A stretch of 64,000 bases of DNA from Phycisphaerales bacterium (lineage in GTDB: Bacteria > Planctomycetota > Phycisphaerae > Phycisphaerales > SM1A02), in NCBI GenBank assembly GCA_009691725.1, contig SIAP01000003.1, positions 62,001-126,000 of the forward strand, written 5' to 3'. The notes beneath the pieces are model-generated. The model had not been told where the DNA came from and did no database searches. It saw only the letters and a program-made list of their open reading frames with translations. The position numbers and the translations under genes were made by a program. Below, piece after piece: positions 18,658 to 28,200 of the stretch (position 1 is the first letter of the stretch; each line of letters starts with the position of its first letter).

Positions 18658-19863
18658 ATGAGCCGAGCAGCCGACGACTTTGACGGACTGACCACGGCGT
18701 TCTTGGGGAGTGGATCACGGGGTCGCATCACGCCTCGAGTGCAGGCGATGCCGATGGTGCTGGTGGTGGGGAATGTTCCAACCCTCGCTGGCATTTGGAT
18801 CGCACAGTACGCAGATCAAGTTGCGCGGACATCGGGACCAGTGGCATTGATCCGTCTTGATGGTGTTGCGAGCCGAGCCGAGGTCTATCGAGCACAAGGT
18901 CGTGCGATGCCGCTCGACGGAAATGCGTGGCTCGAGCGAGCAAGCGCCTTTGCACGAGGATGGATTGTCTGCGTTGACTCGCGCACCTCGGCAACCGAGT
19001 TGTTGGAGGCGCGTTGCGCACTCACTCTGATGAGCGGCACTGATGAAACAGCCATCGCCGCAGCGAAGCGAACGATTGAAGCGATCGTGCAGGCTGCGTC
19101 AACAGTGGGTCAGGCACCGCCCGAGATTGGGTTGGTCTTCGTCGGAAGCGCAGAAGATGTTGCTCAAAGCGCAGCGCGGGGGCTGATCGCGTGGGCTTTG
19201 GAACGATCAATGGGAGTTGCATTGTCGATGGTCGCACATGCTCCCCGCGTCGATCGCGTTGAATCAACGGGTCCTGTTCCGCTGGCCATGTTGAGTGGAC
19301 TGGACCTTGGGGCAGCGACTGAATATGTCTCGATGGCGATGGCGGGCAATCCAAATCGGTTCGATGCTGCACGGAATGCACCCCCGCCAGAGTCGAATCG
19401 AGTGACTGCCTCGCCTCCATACGCACAGGATGCGGTGTCGACGAGTCTCCCCGCTGCGGCACCACTTCCAAAACCCCTCCCTTCAGAATTGGCCGCAGTC
19501 TATTTCTCACAGTTGTCGGCACTGCCCTTCACCTGTCCCGATGCATCTTCAGTGGTGCTTGCGCTCGATGAGAGTGGTGCGCTTCACCTGATTCAAATGG
19601 GCAACACGCAGCACGCACTTCGCGTGACGGCATCGTGGGCTCGTGCAAACTGGATGTTGATCGTCGCGGCGTGTCCGCGATTGCAGACGAGCCCCCCCAA
19701 CATCGTTGAGCATCTGCTCCTCGATGACGCACGAGATGCCGCACCCCTACATCGAACCGGCGTGCTCCTGCATGCGCGCATGGATGTGTCTGTTGGTTCG
19801 GCGTTCGTGCGACAGCGCATCGATCTGAATGACGCCGCAAGTGCTGGATTGCCCTCGTCGTGA
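18658..19863 (+). CDS. probable pseudo-ATPase partner of the ParA-like protein, unknown function
   Basis: A 401-residue protein that follows the ParA-like gene by 10 bp. Residues 30-215 have the beta-alpha layout of a MinD-like fold: a first strand and helix (MPMVLVVGNVPTLAGIWIAQ) where a P-loop would be, VALIRLDG, WIVCVDSR, then a switch-like stretch (LTLMSGTDETAIAAAKRTIEAI). The residues GKTT are missing, so it should not bind ATP in the usual way. A Pro/Ala linker (about 235-280) leads to a second domain (285-401) with SVVLALDESGALHLIQMG. I do not recognise the second domain. The fold call is by eye and is inference. Confidence 0.6.
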   Translation: MSRAADDFDGLTTAFLGSGSRGRITPRVQAMPMVLVVGNVPTLAGIWIAQYADQVARTSGPVALIRLDGVASRAEVYRAQGRAMPLDGNAWLERASAFARGWIVCVDSRTSATELLEARCALTLMSGTDETAIAAAKRTIEAIVQAASTVGQAPPEIGLVFVGSAEDVAQSAARGLIAWALERSMGVALSMVAHAPRVDRVESTGPVPLAMLSGLDLGAATEYVSMAMAGNPNRFDAARNAPPPESNRVTASPPYAQDAVSTSLPAAAPLPKPLPSELAAVYFSQLSALPFTCPDASSVVLALDESGALHLIQMGNTQHALRVTASWARANWMLIVAACPRLQTSPPNIVEHLLLDDARDAAPLHRTGVLLHARMDVSVGSAFVRQRIDLNDAASAGLPSS

Positions 19864-19868
19864 CGCCC

Positions 19869-20864
19869 TCATCGTGACGTCTGCGCAAGGGATGCATTCC
19901 ACACCGAAAGCCAATTTTCGCTGGCGAATCTCGCGCACGACTCTCCTGTCCAACCCCGTGCAAGAAGCGCATCTGTGAGAGCGTGATATCGCTGTGGACC
20001 GCGCAATTCTGCGGGCACGAGCGCCGGCGAGAATCCTCCGTCGAGGTCTGATCCCAGTGCGTTCACGCTGTCGCACCCTGCCACCTGTGCGATATGTTCG
20101 ATGTGATGGATCGCATCTTCGAGTGTTGCTGGTCGATCCACGGCGAGGAACTTTCCGTAGAGATTCAACCCCACGACGCCGCCGCGACGCGTGATCTCGC
20201 GGATGTGTTCATCGCGAATATGGCGTTCGCTCGAATTGAGGAGCGCGCGCGCATTGGAGTGTGAGGCCACAATGGGTTGATCGGTCATCGTCACGAGATC
20301 GTCAAGTGCGGCATCGGAGAGATGACTTGCGTCATGCACGATGTGATGCGCATCGAGTGCTGCGATCACATCACGACCTGCGGCCGTGATCCCGCCACCG
20401 GTCTGATTGCCGCCAGCGAATCGGGAACCGAGTGCCCATGTCAGCCCAACCATACGAACACCGCGCGCGTGCCAGCGTGCGACATCATCCCCGTCGCGTA
20501 TGGGATCTGCACCCTCCATCAGAATCACGAGTCGTGGCAGTGCGTCGTCCGCGAGATCACCACGCGATCGCACGATCCGCAGCAGACCATCTCGTTCGAG
20601 TGATTCGTAGTAGGCCATCTGCAATTCCGCAGCTCGGTTGGCTCCCTCCCAATCCGAAGCGTCCCTGTATCCCCACGGTTTCGTCGCAGCCTCGACCCCA
20701 GACTCCACAAAGAGAGTTGCAGCCATGATGCCGACTCCACCTCGAGCGAGTGCAGGAAGACTGACACATCGCTCTTCGCCCTCCCTGGGTTCACGTCGAA
20801 CATCGCTGTGTTCCTGCGAGATGTACGCCAAGTCCAAGTGCCCGTCGATCCAAGAGAATTGCAT
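19869..20864 (-). CDS. membrane dipeptidase (peptidase family M19)
   Basis: A zinc dipeptidase of the renal dipeptidase family, 331 residues, with no signal peptide, so probably cytoplasmic despite the family name. The metal motif is DGHLDLAY at the N-terminus. A bridging Glu probably sits in LVILMEGADP near 115, and His residues in HIVHDASHLSD and IVASHSNARAL. GLNLYG and GSDLDGGF are also family hallmarks. It hydrolyses dipeptides, including some D-amino-acid ones. It ends convergently 6 bp after the pseudo-ATPase gene. The next gene upstream (20915) is divergent. Confidence 0.92.
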   Translation of the reverse strand: MQFSWIDGHLDLAYISQEHSDVRREPREGEERCVSLPALARGGVGIMAATLFVESGVEAATKPWGYRDASDWEGANRAAELQMAYYESLERDGLLRIVRSRGDLADDALPRLVILMEGADPIRDGDDVARWHARGVRMVGLTWALGSRFAGGNQTGGGITAAGRDVIAALDAHHIVHDASHLSDAALDDLVTMTDQPIVASHSNARALLNSSERHIRDEHIREITRRGGVVGLNLYGKFLAVDRPATLEDAIHHIEHIAQVAGCDSVNALGSDLDGGFSPALVPAELRGPQRYHALTDALLARGWTGESCARFASENWLSVWNASLAQTSR

Positions 20865-20914
20865 ATCGCAAGGCTAGGCTTTGGACGGTCTCCTCGACTA
20901 CGATCCCGCTCCGC

Positions 20915-21403
20915 ATGAGTTTGACCATGGAGCCAACCGCAATCACAGCCGTTCAACCGCACCGAGCAGGGGTGCAGTTGCCGCTGAAGAATCGCTGCGT
21001 TCTGGGGACCTGCGCACTCGGTGCATTGGCGCTCTTGCTCGTCGCAGCGTGGCTCGAGCCATCGTCTGCCCTGTTGGGAACGCACACCCAACTTGGAATC
21101 CCCCCGTGCACGTGGCCAACAACGCTGGGGATTCCCTGTCCGAGTTGTGGGATGACCACTGCATTCGCACTTGCTGCGGATGGTCGGTGTGTCGAATCGC
21201 TCAACGCGCAACCGCTCGGGTTCATCTTGGCTCTCTGCGCTGCTGGATTCGCAGTGGTGGCCGGCTTCGCTGCCGCGACTGGTTCGCCGATCGTGGGTGC
21301 GCTGACACAGCAATGGGGTGCCAAGTGCTGGTGGGCTCTGGGCGCGGCGATCCTGCTCTCGTGGGGATACAAGATGCTCGCAACGCAAGGAGCGTTCTCA
21401 TGA
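20915..21403 (+). CDS. DUF2752 membrane protein
   Basis: A 162-residue protein with about three TM segments (30-50, 100-120, 138-155). The family hallmark is a Cys-rich stretch GIPCPSCGMTTAF near residue 92, with CP-x-CG-x-T as in DUF2752. The function of DUF2752 is not known. It begins an operon of four overlapping genes: its stop shares bases with the ATG of the next lipoprotein (ATGA at 21400). Confidence 0.88.
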   Translation: MSLTMEPTAITAVQPHRAGVQLPLKNRCVLGTCALGALALLLVAAWLEPSSALLGTHTQLGIPPCTWPTTLGIPCPSCGMTTAFALAADGRCVESLNAQPLGFILALCAAGFAVVAGFAAATGSPIVGALTQQWGAKCWWALGAAILLSWGYKMLATQGAFS

Positions 21404-22065
21404 TTCGGATCTGCTGTCTTGCTGCGCTGTTGGCACTCATGCCGATGAGTGGGTGCATTCTCTTTGGAATCGGTTCCGCCATCGGATCCAACATCGAGAA
21501 GAACAAGCAGATCGAAGTGCTTGCGAAGTACCGAGGGCTCGAGAACAAGTCGGTCGCAGTCCTGGCCCACACGGATATGCGAACTGCGTATGAGTATCCA
21601 ACCGCACTCCCCAATCTCGTTGGCAATACCGCCAACTTTCTCGCAAAGAATGTCTCTGGAATCAGATTGCTCGACCCGAAGTACTCGGTGTCATGGATGC
21701 ATCAGACGCCTGGATGGCCAACCATGCCGTTGGCGGACCTCGCAAGTGAGCTGGATGTTGACCGCGTGATCGTGATCGACATGTTTGAGTATCGGTTGAA
21801 TCCGGAGGGGAACAGCTTCATGTGGGATGGCGTCGCCGCAGCGAACATCGGCATCGTCGAGCGAGATGGCATTGATCCAGACTCGTATGCGGAGGAGTTT
21901 CAGGTCATCTCGAAGTTCCCGGACATGGATGGCATCGGCAAGGCGCAGGCGGGACCGCGCGAGATCGAACTTGGTTTGCAGAAAACCTTTGTCGACGAAG
22001 TGACATTTCTCTTTTACGACCACATCGAAGACAAGTACCCAGACCGAGGGATCAAGCGCAAATGA
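21400..22065 (+). CDS. lipoprotein, unknown function (first of a pair)
   Basis: A 221-residue lipoprotein. The signal sequence ends in the lipobox LMPMSGC (Cys18). After a charged linker the mature part has KSVAVLAHTDMRTAYEYPTA, a strand-helix layout seen in TolB-N or CsgG-like accessory lipoproteins, and DVDRVIVIDMFEYRLNP near residue 125. The same pattern (VVFIEVDEFNL) recurs in the next gene, so the two are probably diverged relatives. Location would be the periplasmic face of the inner or outer membrane. It shares bases with both neighbours (ATGA overlaps), so translation is probably coupled. Confidence 0.75.
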   Translation: MIRICCLAALLALMPMSGCILFGIGSAIGSNIEKNKQIEVLAKYRGLENKSVAVLAHTDMRTAYEYPTALPNLVGNTANFLAKNVSGIRLLDPKYSVSWMHQTPGWPTMPLADLASELDVDRVIVIDMFEYRLNPEGNSFMWDGVAAANIGIVERDGIDPDSYAEEFQVISKFPDMDGIGKAQAGPREIELGLQKTFVDEVTFLFYDHIEDKYPDRGIKRK

Positions 22066-22745
22066 ACTCGGTCGCGAATCCACCGCAGCCGTTCGTGCGC
22101 AGATGTCGCATTGCGCTTGTTGTGGTGGGAGGTGCAGTCGCGCTCCAGGGTTGCAACTTTCTGATCCCATTAACGTACCTCGCCGAAGGACCTCCCAAGG
22201 CGCCAGCCGCCTTTGAATTGCCATCGAAACGGACTGCATTTGTCGTCGACGATCGAAAGAACAGGATGGCTCGCGTCGCGTTGCGCGTCGAGATCGGCGA
22301 GTCTGCAGCAACCGGACTTCTCGAAAACAGCGTTGTTCCAGAGGTGATTTCGACGCGTGATTCTGTCGCCATGGTTCGGCGTCTCGACACCGCATCGAAG
22401 CCGGTGTCGATTCAGCGGGTGGGCGAATCGCTCGGCGCAGAGCAGGTGGTGTTCATCGAAGTCGATGAATTCAATCTGTCAGGTGGTCGCGCAGAGGGCG
22501 GTCCAGAAGCAGTCGCGCTCGTGAAGGTCATTGACATCACCACAGGTGAGCGACTCTGGCCATCCGCAGGGTCAGAAGCCGTGCAGTCTTCGCTGCAAGA
22601 CATCGACCCATCGCTGATCACGACGAGCGCAGGTCGGCGTGAGATTGAAGACAAACTCGCCGCACAACTCGGCGATGACATCGCCAAGTTGTTCTACGCC
22701 CATCCCCGACGCGAACTCGGCGGACGTCTTGGTGTGAAGAAGTGA
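22062..22745 (+). CDS. lipoprotein, unknown function (second of a pair)
   Basis: A 227-residue lipoprotein with a basic start, a hydrophobic segment (IALVVVGGAVALQGC) and a lipobox Cys near residue 31. The mature region begins with a Pro-rich linker, then KRTAFVVDDRKNRM and GAEQVVFIEVDEFNLSGGRAEGG, similar in layout to the preceding lipoprotein. The C-terminal helix includes KLAAQLGDDIAKLFYAH, which parallels the KTFVDEVTFLFYDH of the partner. Function is not known. Start and stop both overlap neighbours. Confidence 0.75.
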   Translation: MNSVANPPQPFVRRCRIALVVVGGAVALQGCNFLIPLTYLAEGPPKAPAAFELPSKRTAFVVDDRKNRMARVALRVEIGESAATGLLENSVVPEVISTRDSVAMVRRLDTASKPVSIQRVGESLGAEQVVFIEVDEFNLSGGRAEGGPEAVALVKVIDITTGERLWPSAGSEAVQSSLQDIDPSLITTSAGRREIEDKLAAQLGDDIAKLFYAHPRRELGGRLGVKK

Positions 22746-23746
22746 ATCAACGGGGCGCGCTGCGGCTTCTTCCGCGCGCTGGCGCGCTCCATCTGCTCCA
22801 GACAACTGATGGGATCGGTTGGAGTGCGGGTGCCATGACCGGAGATGTTCGGACAGACCAACGCATCGCGATCGGTCCATCGTGCGTGCGTTCGCACGAA
22901 CGAGCAATGTCCCTGCCGCTCGACGGGATTCTGACCGCGCCGCTTGGAATCGAGAGATTGCTTGCCCGTCGATTGCGTGCGTGGGTCCTCCGAGACGGCA
23001 CCTGCCCAGCACGGGTGATTTCGTACGGAAGTCAGGTGGGCGATCTCGCAGGGCGCGCGCTGGTCGATGTTGACCGAGTTATGCACCGAGATCCGCCGAG
23101 CGATGCCATGATGCAGTGTGCGCGAACGGCTCTCGCAGGGTGGCGAGAATTCACCGTTTCCAGACGCGCCGCGCTGCGTGAGGAACTCGGCATTCGCCCA
23201 GAATCGTTGGTGATTCTCGCTGGTGGCGATCGAGCGCAGTCCATCGACTTTCGAGCCGCATTCGATGCCACGAGCCAAGCAATTCTTGCCGGATCCGACT
23301 TCGTGCTCATCGCGCCGCAGAATTCTCGTTGGGCGTCCGAGACAGTTCGGTATGTGGCTCGGGTTGGCATGAGTGATCGGGTGCGACTGATCGATGATGC
23401 TGAGATTCCACACCAGCTGTGGCAGGTGGTCGATGTCATGTTGCTTCATGCACCGAGCGGTGTCGCGGGGAACCGATCGTGGTGGGGATGGTCCGCATGG
23501 TGGGCACGCGCTGCGGGGATTCCCGTGATCCACGAATCATGCGCCCATGATTGCGAGGGATCGTTGCGATTCGACGTGGGTGACCGCAGCGGTTGCGTGC
23601 GGGCGCTTTTGGAGTTTGGAGATCACAGCGATGTACGTGAGGAACTCTCCGCTGCGGCACTGCGAAGTGCGCACAGGGCGTCGCGTGGCGAGTCGCCGCA
23701 CGGCAGCGTCAACCCGAGCGAGTGCGCTACGCAAGTATCGATCTAA
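22742..23746 (+). CDS. glycosyltransferase-like (GT-B) protein, tentative
   Basis: A 334-residue protein. The middle has RAALREELGIRPESLVILAGG, which resembles the start of the nucleotide-binding half of GT4-type glycosyltransferases. DFVLIAPQNSRWASETVRYVARVG and a segment near VRLIDDAEIPHQLWQVVDVMLLHA fit the strand pattern of GT-B enzymes. The usual EX7E motif is not clear, so an inactive or different role is possible. The start is GTG at 22742, overlapping the previous stop (GTGA). The 3' end overlaps the convergent DUF1501 gene by 20 bp. It closes the DUF2752 and lipoprotein operon. Confidence 0.5.
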   Translation: MNQRGALRLLPRAGALHLLQTTDGIGWSAGAMTGDVRTDQRIAIGPSCVRSHERAMSLPLDGILTAPLGIERLLARRLRAWVLRDGTCPARVISYGSQVGDLAGRALVDVDRVMHRDPPSDAMMQCARTALAGWREFTVSRRAALREELGIRPESLVILAGGDRAQSIDFRAAFDATSQAILAGSDFVLIAPQNSRWASETVRYVARVGMSDRVRLIDDAEIPHQLWQVVDVMLLHAPSGVAGNRSWWGWSAWWARAAGIPVIHESCAHDCEGSLRFDVGDRSGCVRALLEFGDHSDVREELSAAALRSAHRASRGESPHGSVNPSECATQVSI

Positions 23747-25235
23747 CGACTTCGCCCTTCACATCCGTCAGTCGAAAGTCACGACCCTGCGCTCGATAGG
23801 TGAGTTTGCGATGATCGATCCCCATCAGGTGCATCATCGTGGCGTGCAGATCGTGTACCTCGACTGGATTCTCGATGATGTTGTATGAAAAATCGTCTGT
23901 TTTCCCGTAAGAAATGCCTGGTTTCACGCCTCCGCCAGCCATCCAAATCGAGAAGCAGCGGGGGTGGTGATCGCGCCCGTAGTTCTCGCGCGTCAGCGCT
24001 CCCTGGCTGTAGACGGTGCGACCGAATTCGCCAGCCCACAGCACCAGCGTCTCGTCGAGCAAGCCGAGTCTCTTGAGGTCTTTGACAAGTGCCGCTTGCG
24101 GTTGATCGACTGCGTTGCACTGCGCGCGGAGTTCTGATGGCAGGTTGCCATGTTGATCCCATCCGCGCATATACAACTGGGTGAAGCGAACGCCGCGTTG
24201 CGCGAGTCGACGCGCGAGCAGACAGTTGGCAGCAAAGCTTCCCGGAGTACGAACTGCGGGACCGTACATCTCAAGCGTCTCTGCTGGCTCTGTGGAGAGG
24301 TCGGTCAGTTCTGGGACAGACATCTGCATCCGATACGCCATCTCAAACTGCGCGATGCGGGCACGAATCTCTGGATCGAGCGTGGTCTGAAACTCCTCTT
24401 CGTTGAGGCGACCGACCAAGTCCAACATACGCCGTCGATCATCGCGCGAGACGCCATCGGGATCGCGCAGGTATAGGACGGGATCGCGTCCAGCCCGCAG
24501 GCGGCATCCCTGATGTTCGCTGGGAAGAAATCCGCTCCCCCAGAAGCGCGCAGAAAGTGCCTGCATGTTGCCGATTCCCTGGGTGATAAGCACGACAAAT
24601 GACGGGAGATTCGCGTTGGAACTGCCGAGTCCGTAACTCATCCACGAACCGACTGAGGGACGTCCCGGTTGTTCCGTCCCAGTCTGGAAAAAGGTGATGC
24701 CAGGTTCATGATTGATCGCCTGCGTGTGCATCGATCGAATGACGCAGATCTCCTTGGCGATACTTCCCGTGTGTGGGAGCAACTCTGACATCATGAGCCC
24801 ATCTTCATTGTTTTCGTGTCGATCGAATCGAAAAATGGTGGGCGCGACTGGGAAGCGGGCCTGACCGCTGGTCATGCCAGTGATGCGTTGACCGTTGCGA
24901 ATCGAGTTGGGGAGATCGACGTTGTATTGTTCGTGCAGCGCAGGCTTAAAGTCGAAGAGGTCGAGTTGGCTGGGCGCTCCCTCCATGTGCATGTAAATCA
25001 CGCGCTTCGCCTTTGGAGCGAAGTGGGGAAGCTTCTGCAGGATCTCGTCGGGGGTCACACTGGTGTGAGTTGCAGATGCGCTTTGGGATCCAATCAGTTG
25101 ACCCAGTGCAATCGCGCCGAGTCCAGCGCTCATCGTGCCGGCGACTGATCCAAAGAAGCGTCGTCGCGTCAGGTTCACGAGGTACTCCTCGAGTGCGTCG
25201 GAAGTGGGTGCGCGTGGCGTGCGTCGGTGTTCCAT
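23727..25235 (-). CDS. DUF1501 (planctomycete) protein with Tat-type signal
   Basis: A 502-residue exported protein. It has a twin-arginine signal NLTRRRFFGSVAGT near residue 22 and a hydrophobic stretch to about 50. The DUF1501 body has MHMEGAPSQLDLFDFKP, a run like AGEFGRTVYSQ near 385, and GRDHHPRCFSIWMAGGGVKPG, which resemble alkaline-phosphatase or sulfatase-type metal-binding segments. It lies 3 bp downstream of the DUF1549/DUF1553 gene. This gene pair is a hallmark of planctomycetes and occurs in many copies per genome; biochemical function is not established. Paired function with the neighbour is inference from conserved adjacency. Confidence 0.92.
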   Translation of the reverse strand: MEHRRTPRAPTSDALEEYLVNLTRRRFFGSVAGTMSAGLGAIALGQLIGSQSASATHTSVTPDEILQKLPHFAPKAKRVIYMHMEGAPSQLDLFDFKPALHEQYNVDLPNSIRNGQRITGMTSGQARFPVAPTIFRFDRHENNEDGLMMSELLPHTGSIAKEICVIRSMHTQAINHEPGITFFQTGTEQPGRPSVGSWMSYGLGSSNANLPSFVVLITQGIGNMQALSARFWGSGFLPSEHQGCRLRAGRDPVLYLRDPDGVSRDDRRRMLDLVGRLNEEEFQTTLDPEIRARIAQFEMAYRMQMSVPELTDLSTEPAETLEMYGPAVRTPGSFAANCLLARRLAQRGVRFTQLYMRGWDQHGNLPSELRAQCNAVDQPQAALVKDLKRLGLLDETLVLWAGEFGRTVYSQGALTRENYGRDHHPRCFSIWMAGGGVKPGISYGKTDDFSYNIIENPVEVHDLHATMMHLMGIDHRKLTYRAQGRDFRLTDVKGEVVRSILA

Positions 25236-25238
25236 GGA

Positions 25239-28200
25239 TTAGTCCTTCACGAGCGATGCATCACTACACAAGATGGCGTTGGCGATGAGCGTCCACGCCG
25301 CAATCTCAGATGATTGTTCCGGCGGTGGCGAGGGCGACTCGCCGGTCGCCAGAAATTTCTCTGCATCTTCCACCTGCGCTTCATACCGAGATCGATTCGC
25401 GGTGAGAGTCTCCATCAGCGCATGCATGCACTCCTCTGACGGTCGCTCACCAGTACAGCGCAGATAGAGCAGCGCGAGCCGTGCGACATCGCCCACCGCA
25501 TCAGCCAGCACGCGTTCTGCGGCGTGGCGGGCGATCTCCACAAACTGTTCATCGTTCCACAACACCAGTGCCTGCAGTGGCGTGTTCGTGGTGAAGCGGC
25601 GCGTCGAGCAGAACTCTCGCGAGGGTGCATCGAGTGTGAGCATGGCGGGGGGGGGCGAAGCGCGTTTCCAGTAGGTGTAAAGACTGCGCCTCCAGAGATC
25701 GCTGTCCATTCCACGTTGATAGATGCGAGTGTTGGACTGCGGCATCGCCACTTCTTGCCAGAGTCCTTCAGGCTGATAGGGCTTCACGCTGGGACCTCCG
25801 AACTGTTCGTGCAGCAGTCCACCAACAAAGAGTCCTTGGTCTCGAATCTGTTCTGCAGGGAGGCGTTGGCGCGGGTACCACGAGAGCAATCGGTTGTCTG
25901 GATCGCGCGCGCTGATCTCAACTCGAAGGATCGACGCTTGTGCGTAGGTGTTGCTGGTGAGGATGAGCCGAATCATGTGCTGCAGATTCCACCCGCTGGT
26001 GCGGAACTCCACAGCAAGCCAATCGAGCAACTCGGGATGTGTCGGCCATTCACCCTGCAATCCAAAGTCGTTTTCGGTGCGAACGATGCCGCGGCCAAAG
26101 AACTGTTCCCACAAGCGATTGACGACGACGCGCGCCATGAGTGGATTCTCTGGTGAGGTGATCCACTGTGCGAGCCCGAGACGATTTGTCGGTTGACCCT
26201 CCGCAAGAACTCCAAGTGCGGCGGGAATCGAGCGCTGCACGGGTCGCTCCCGATCTGGTTGGTCGTAGAGGCCGCGCGTGAGAACAAATGTTTCGGTCGG
26301 CACCATGCGATCCTTCATCACCATGGTGTGCGGGATCATGGAGGTCACCGTCGTCCGCTCCTGCTGCGCCGCCGTGAGTGACTGCGAAAGTGCTCGATAC
26401 CGTGGCGATGCGCTCGCCCTCCATGCAGTGCGTGCGAGTGACCGCGACTCTTCGCGTGTGAACCTTTCTGGAAGGATGATCGGAACCATCGCTGTTGTCA
26501 TCGCACCATCCGCAGCATGGGCACGGTGGTAGAAGCCGCCGATCCCTCCCGTGTTGACAATCTTGCAGACCAACAGGTTTTCGCCAGCCTGCAACGGAAG
26601 AACCACGCGTTCCTGATCGGGTTTCACCGCGCGGTCTGTACGCGTCTCATGCACCTGCGCGCCGTTGAGAAAGACTTGAATTCCATCGTCGCTGCCAAGT
26701 GACACCTCGAGATCGCGAGCCGTGGGCGCGAATATCTGCCTCGCGAGGTACTCGGTGGATGTGCCTTGCGCAAGTCCGACGACCTGACCCTCAAGCACGG
26801 CGGGGGCGTATCGCCATCCAAATTCGCCCCACGATTCGCCTCGCGAAAAGAGTCGTGCATTCTCGGGCCCACGCGCCACTTCATATGGATCGCTCCCCGC
26901 CTCTGTGATCCACGGACCAGCGATGTACCACGCGCTGGAGGACACTGGGAGCCGCGCCATCACGCGGTCGCTCGCAGCAGCGATAGACACTCGCACGCGA
27001 CCCATCACATGTTGACCAAATGGAGAGGTGTATCCCAGCGAGACGCGCAGGTTCGTGCCACCAGTAAATCCAAAGGGCACGCTGGATGCAAAGAGCGCGA
27101 TGCGCGACCCGGGACGCGTGTGCGAGTCAACGGCCCACTCTCGACCATCGTCCTTTGTGAGCGCGTTGGTCGCGGAGAAGTCCCCATTGGATTGCTCGAC
27201 ATCTGCCCACGCCCAGTCCAATGGAATTCGTTCATGTCGCGACGGATCTGCCGCCGAAGTCGCTTCGACGACGATGGAATCGAGAATCGCATTTCCGTTG
27301 GGAGCCCGTCCGACCCGACCCTCCGTGAAAGACGGGTCGCTCATCACTTCGACTGCAATCATGCGCAGTTCGGTGGCATCTGTGGAGAGCGTCAGCGTGT
27401 GCCGATCGTTCGCAGGATTCGCCCCGCTCGCGAGCACCGATCCATCGCTCTGAATCGCCAGCGTCGATCCATTGGATGACTCAGCGGCGATCGTTGGCGC
27501 AGCGACCCATTCGATGGCGTTCTCTGCGAGCACTTCGCTGGAGTACTGCGCGAACGCCGCTGATTCGTCGCTTCCTGGAAGATCTCGCTCGACGGTGAGT
27601 GCGGCGATGGATTGATCGAGTTGTTGGAGTTGCGCCTGTTGTGTTGGAGTTGGCGTCTCGAGGAAGGGCTCGAAAGATCGCTCTGCATCGGGGAGTTGCG
27701 AGTACACGCCCGGCTCCTCCACCGAATTGAAGAATGCCAGCACGCCGTAAAAATCCTTGGTGGTGATGGGATCGAATTTGTGATCGTGGCAGCGCGCACA
27801 CTGCATGCTCAACCCCAAGAATGCACTGCTCGTCGTGGCGACTCGGTCCACTGCGTACTCCAACAGATATTCCTCATTGATTGCGCCACCCTCGTCGCTG
27901 GTGACATGATTGCGATTGAATCCGCTTGCAATAGTTTGCTGAGTGGTTGCGCCCGGAATGAGATCGCCTGCAAGTTGATCGATGACGAACTGGTTGTAGG
28001 GCTGGTTGCTTCGGAAAGACTGGAGCACCCAGTCTCGGTAAAGCCAGATGGATCGACCCGCGTCCATGTGGATTCCAGATGTGTCTGCAAATCGAGCCAC
28101 ATCCAACCACGGAACAGCCATTCGCTCCGCATAACGAGAGCGATAGGGTTCCTCGGTGAGCAGGCGATCGATCAACTTGCCGCGCGCGTCGTCACTGGTG

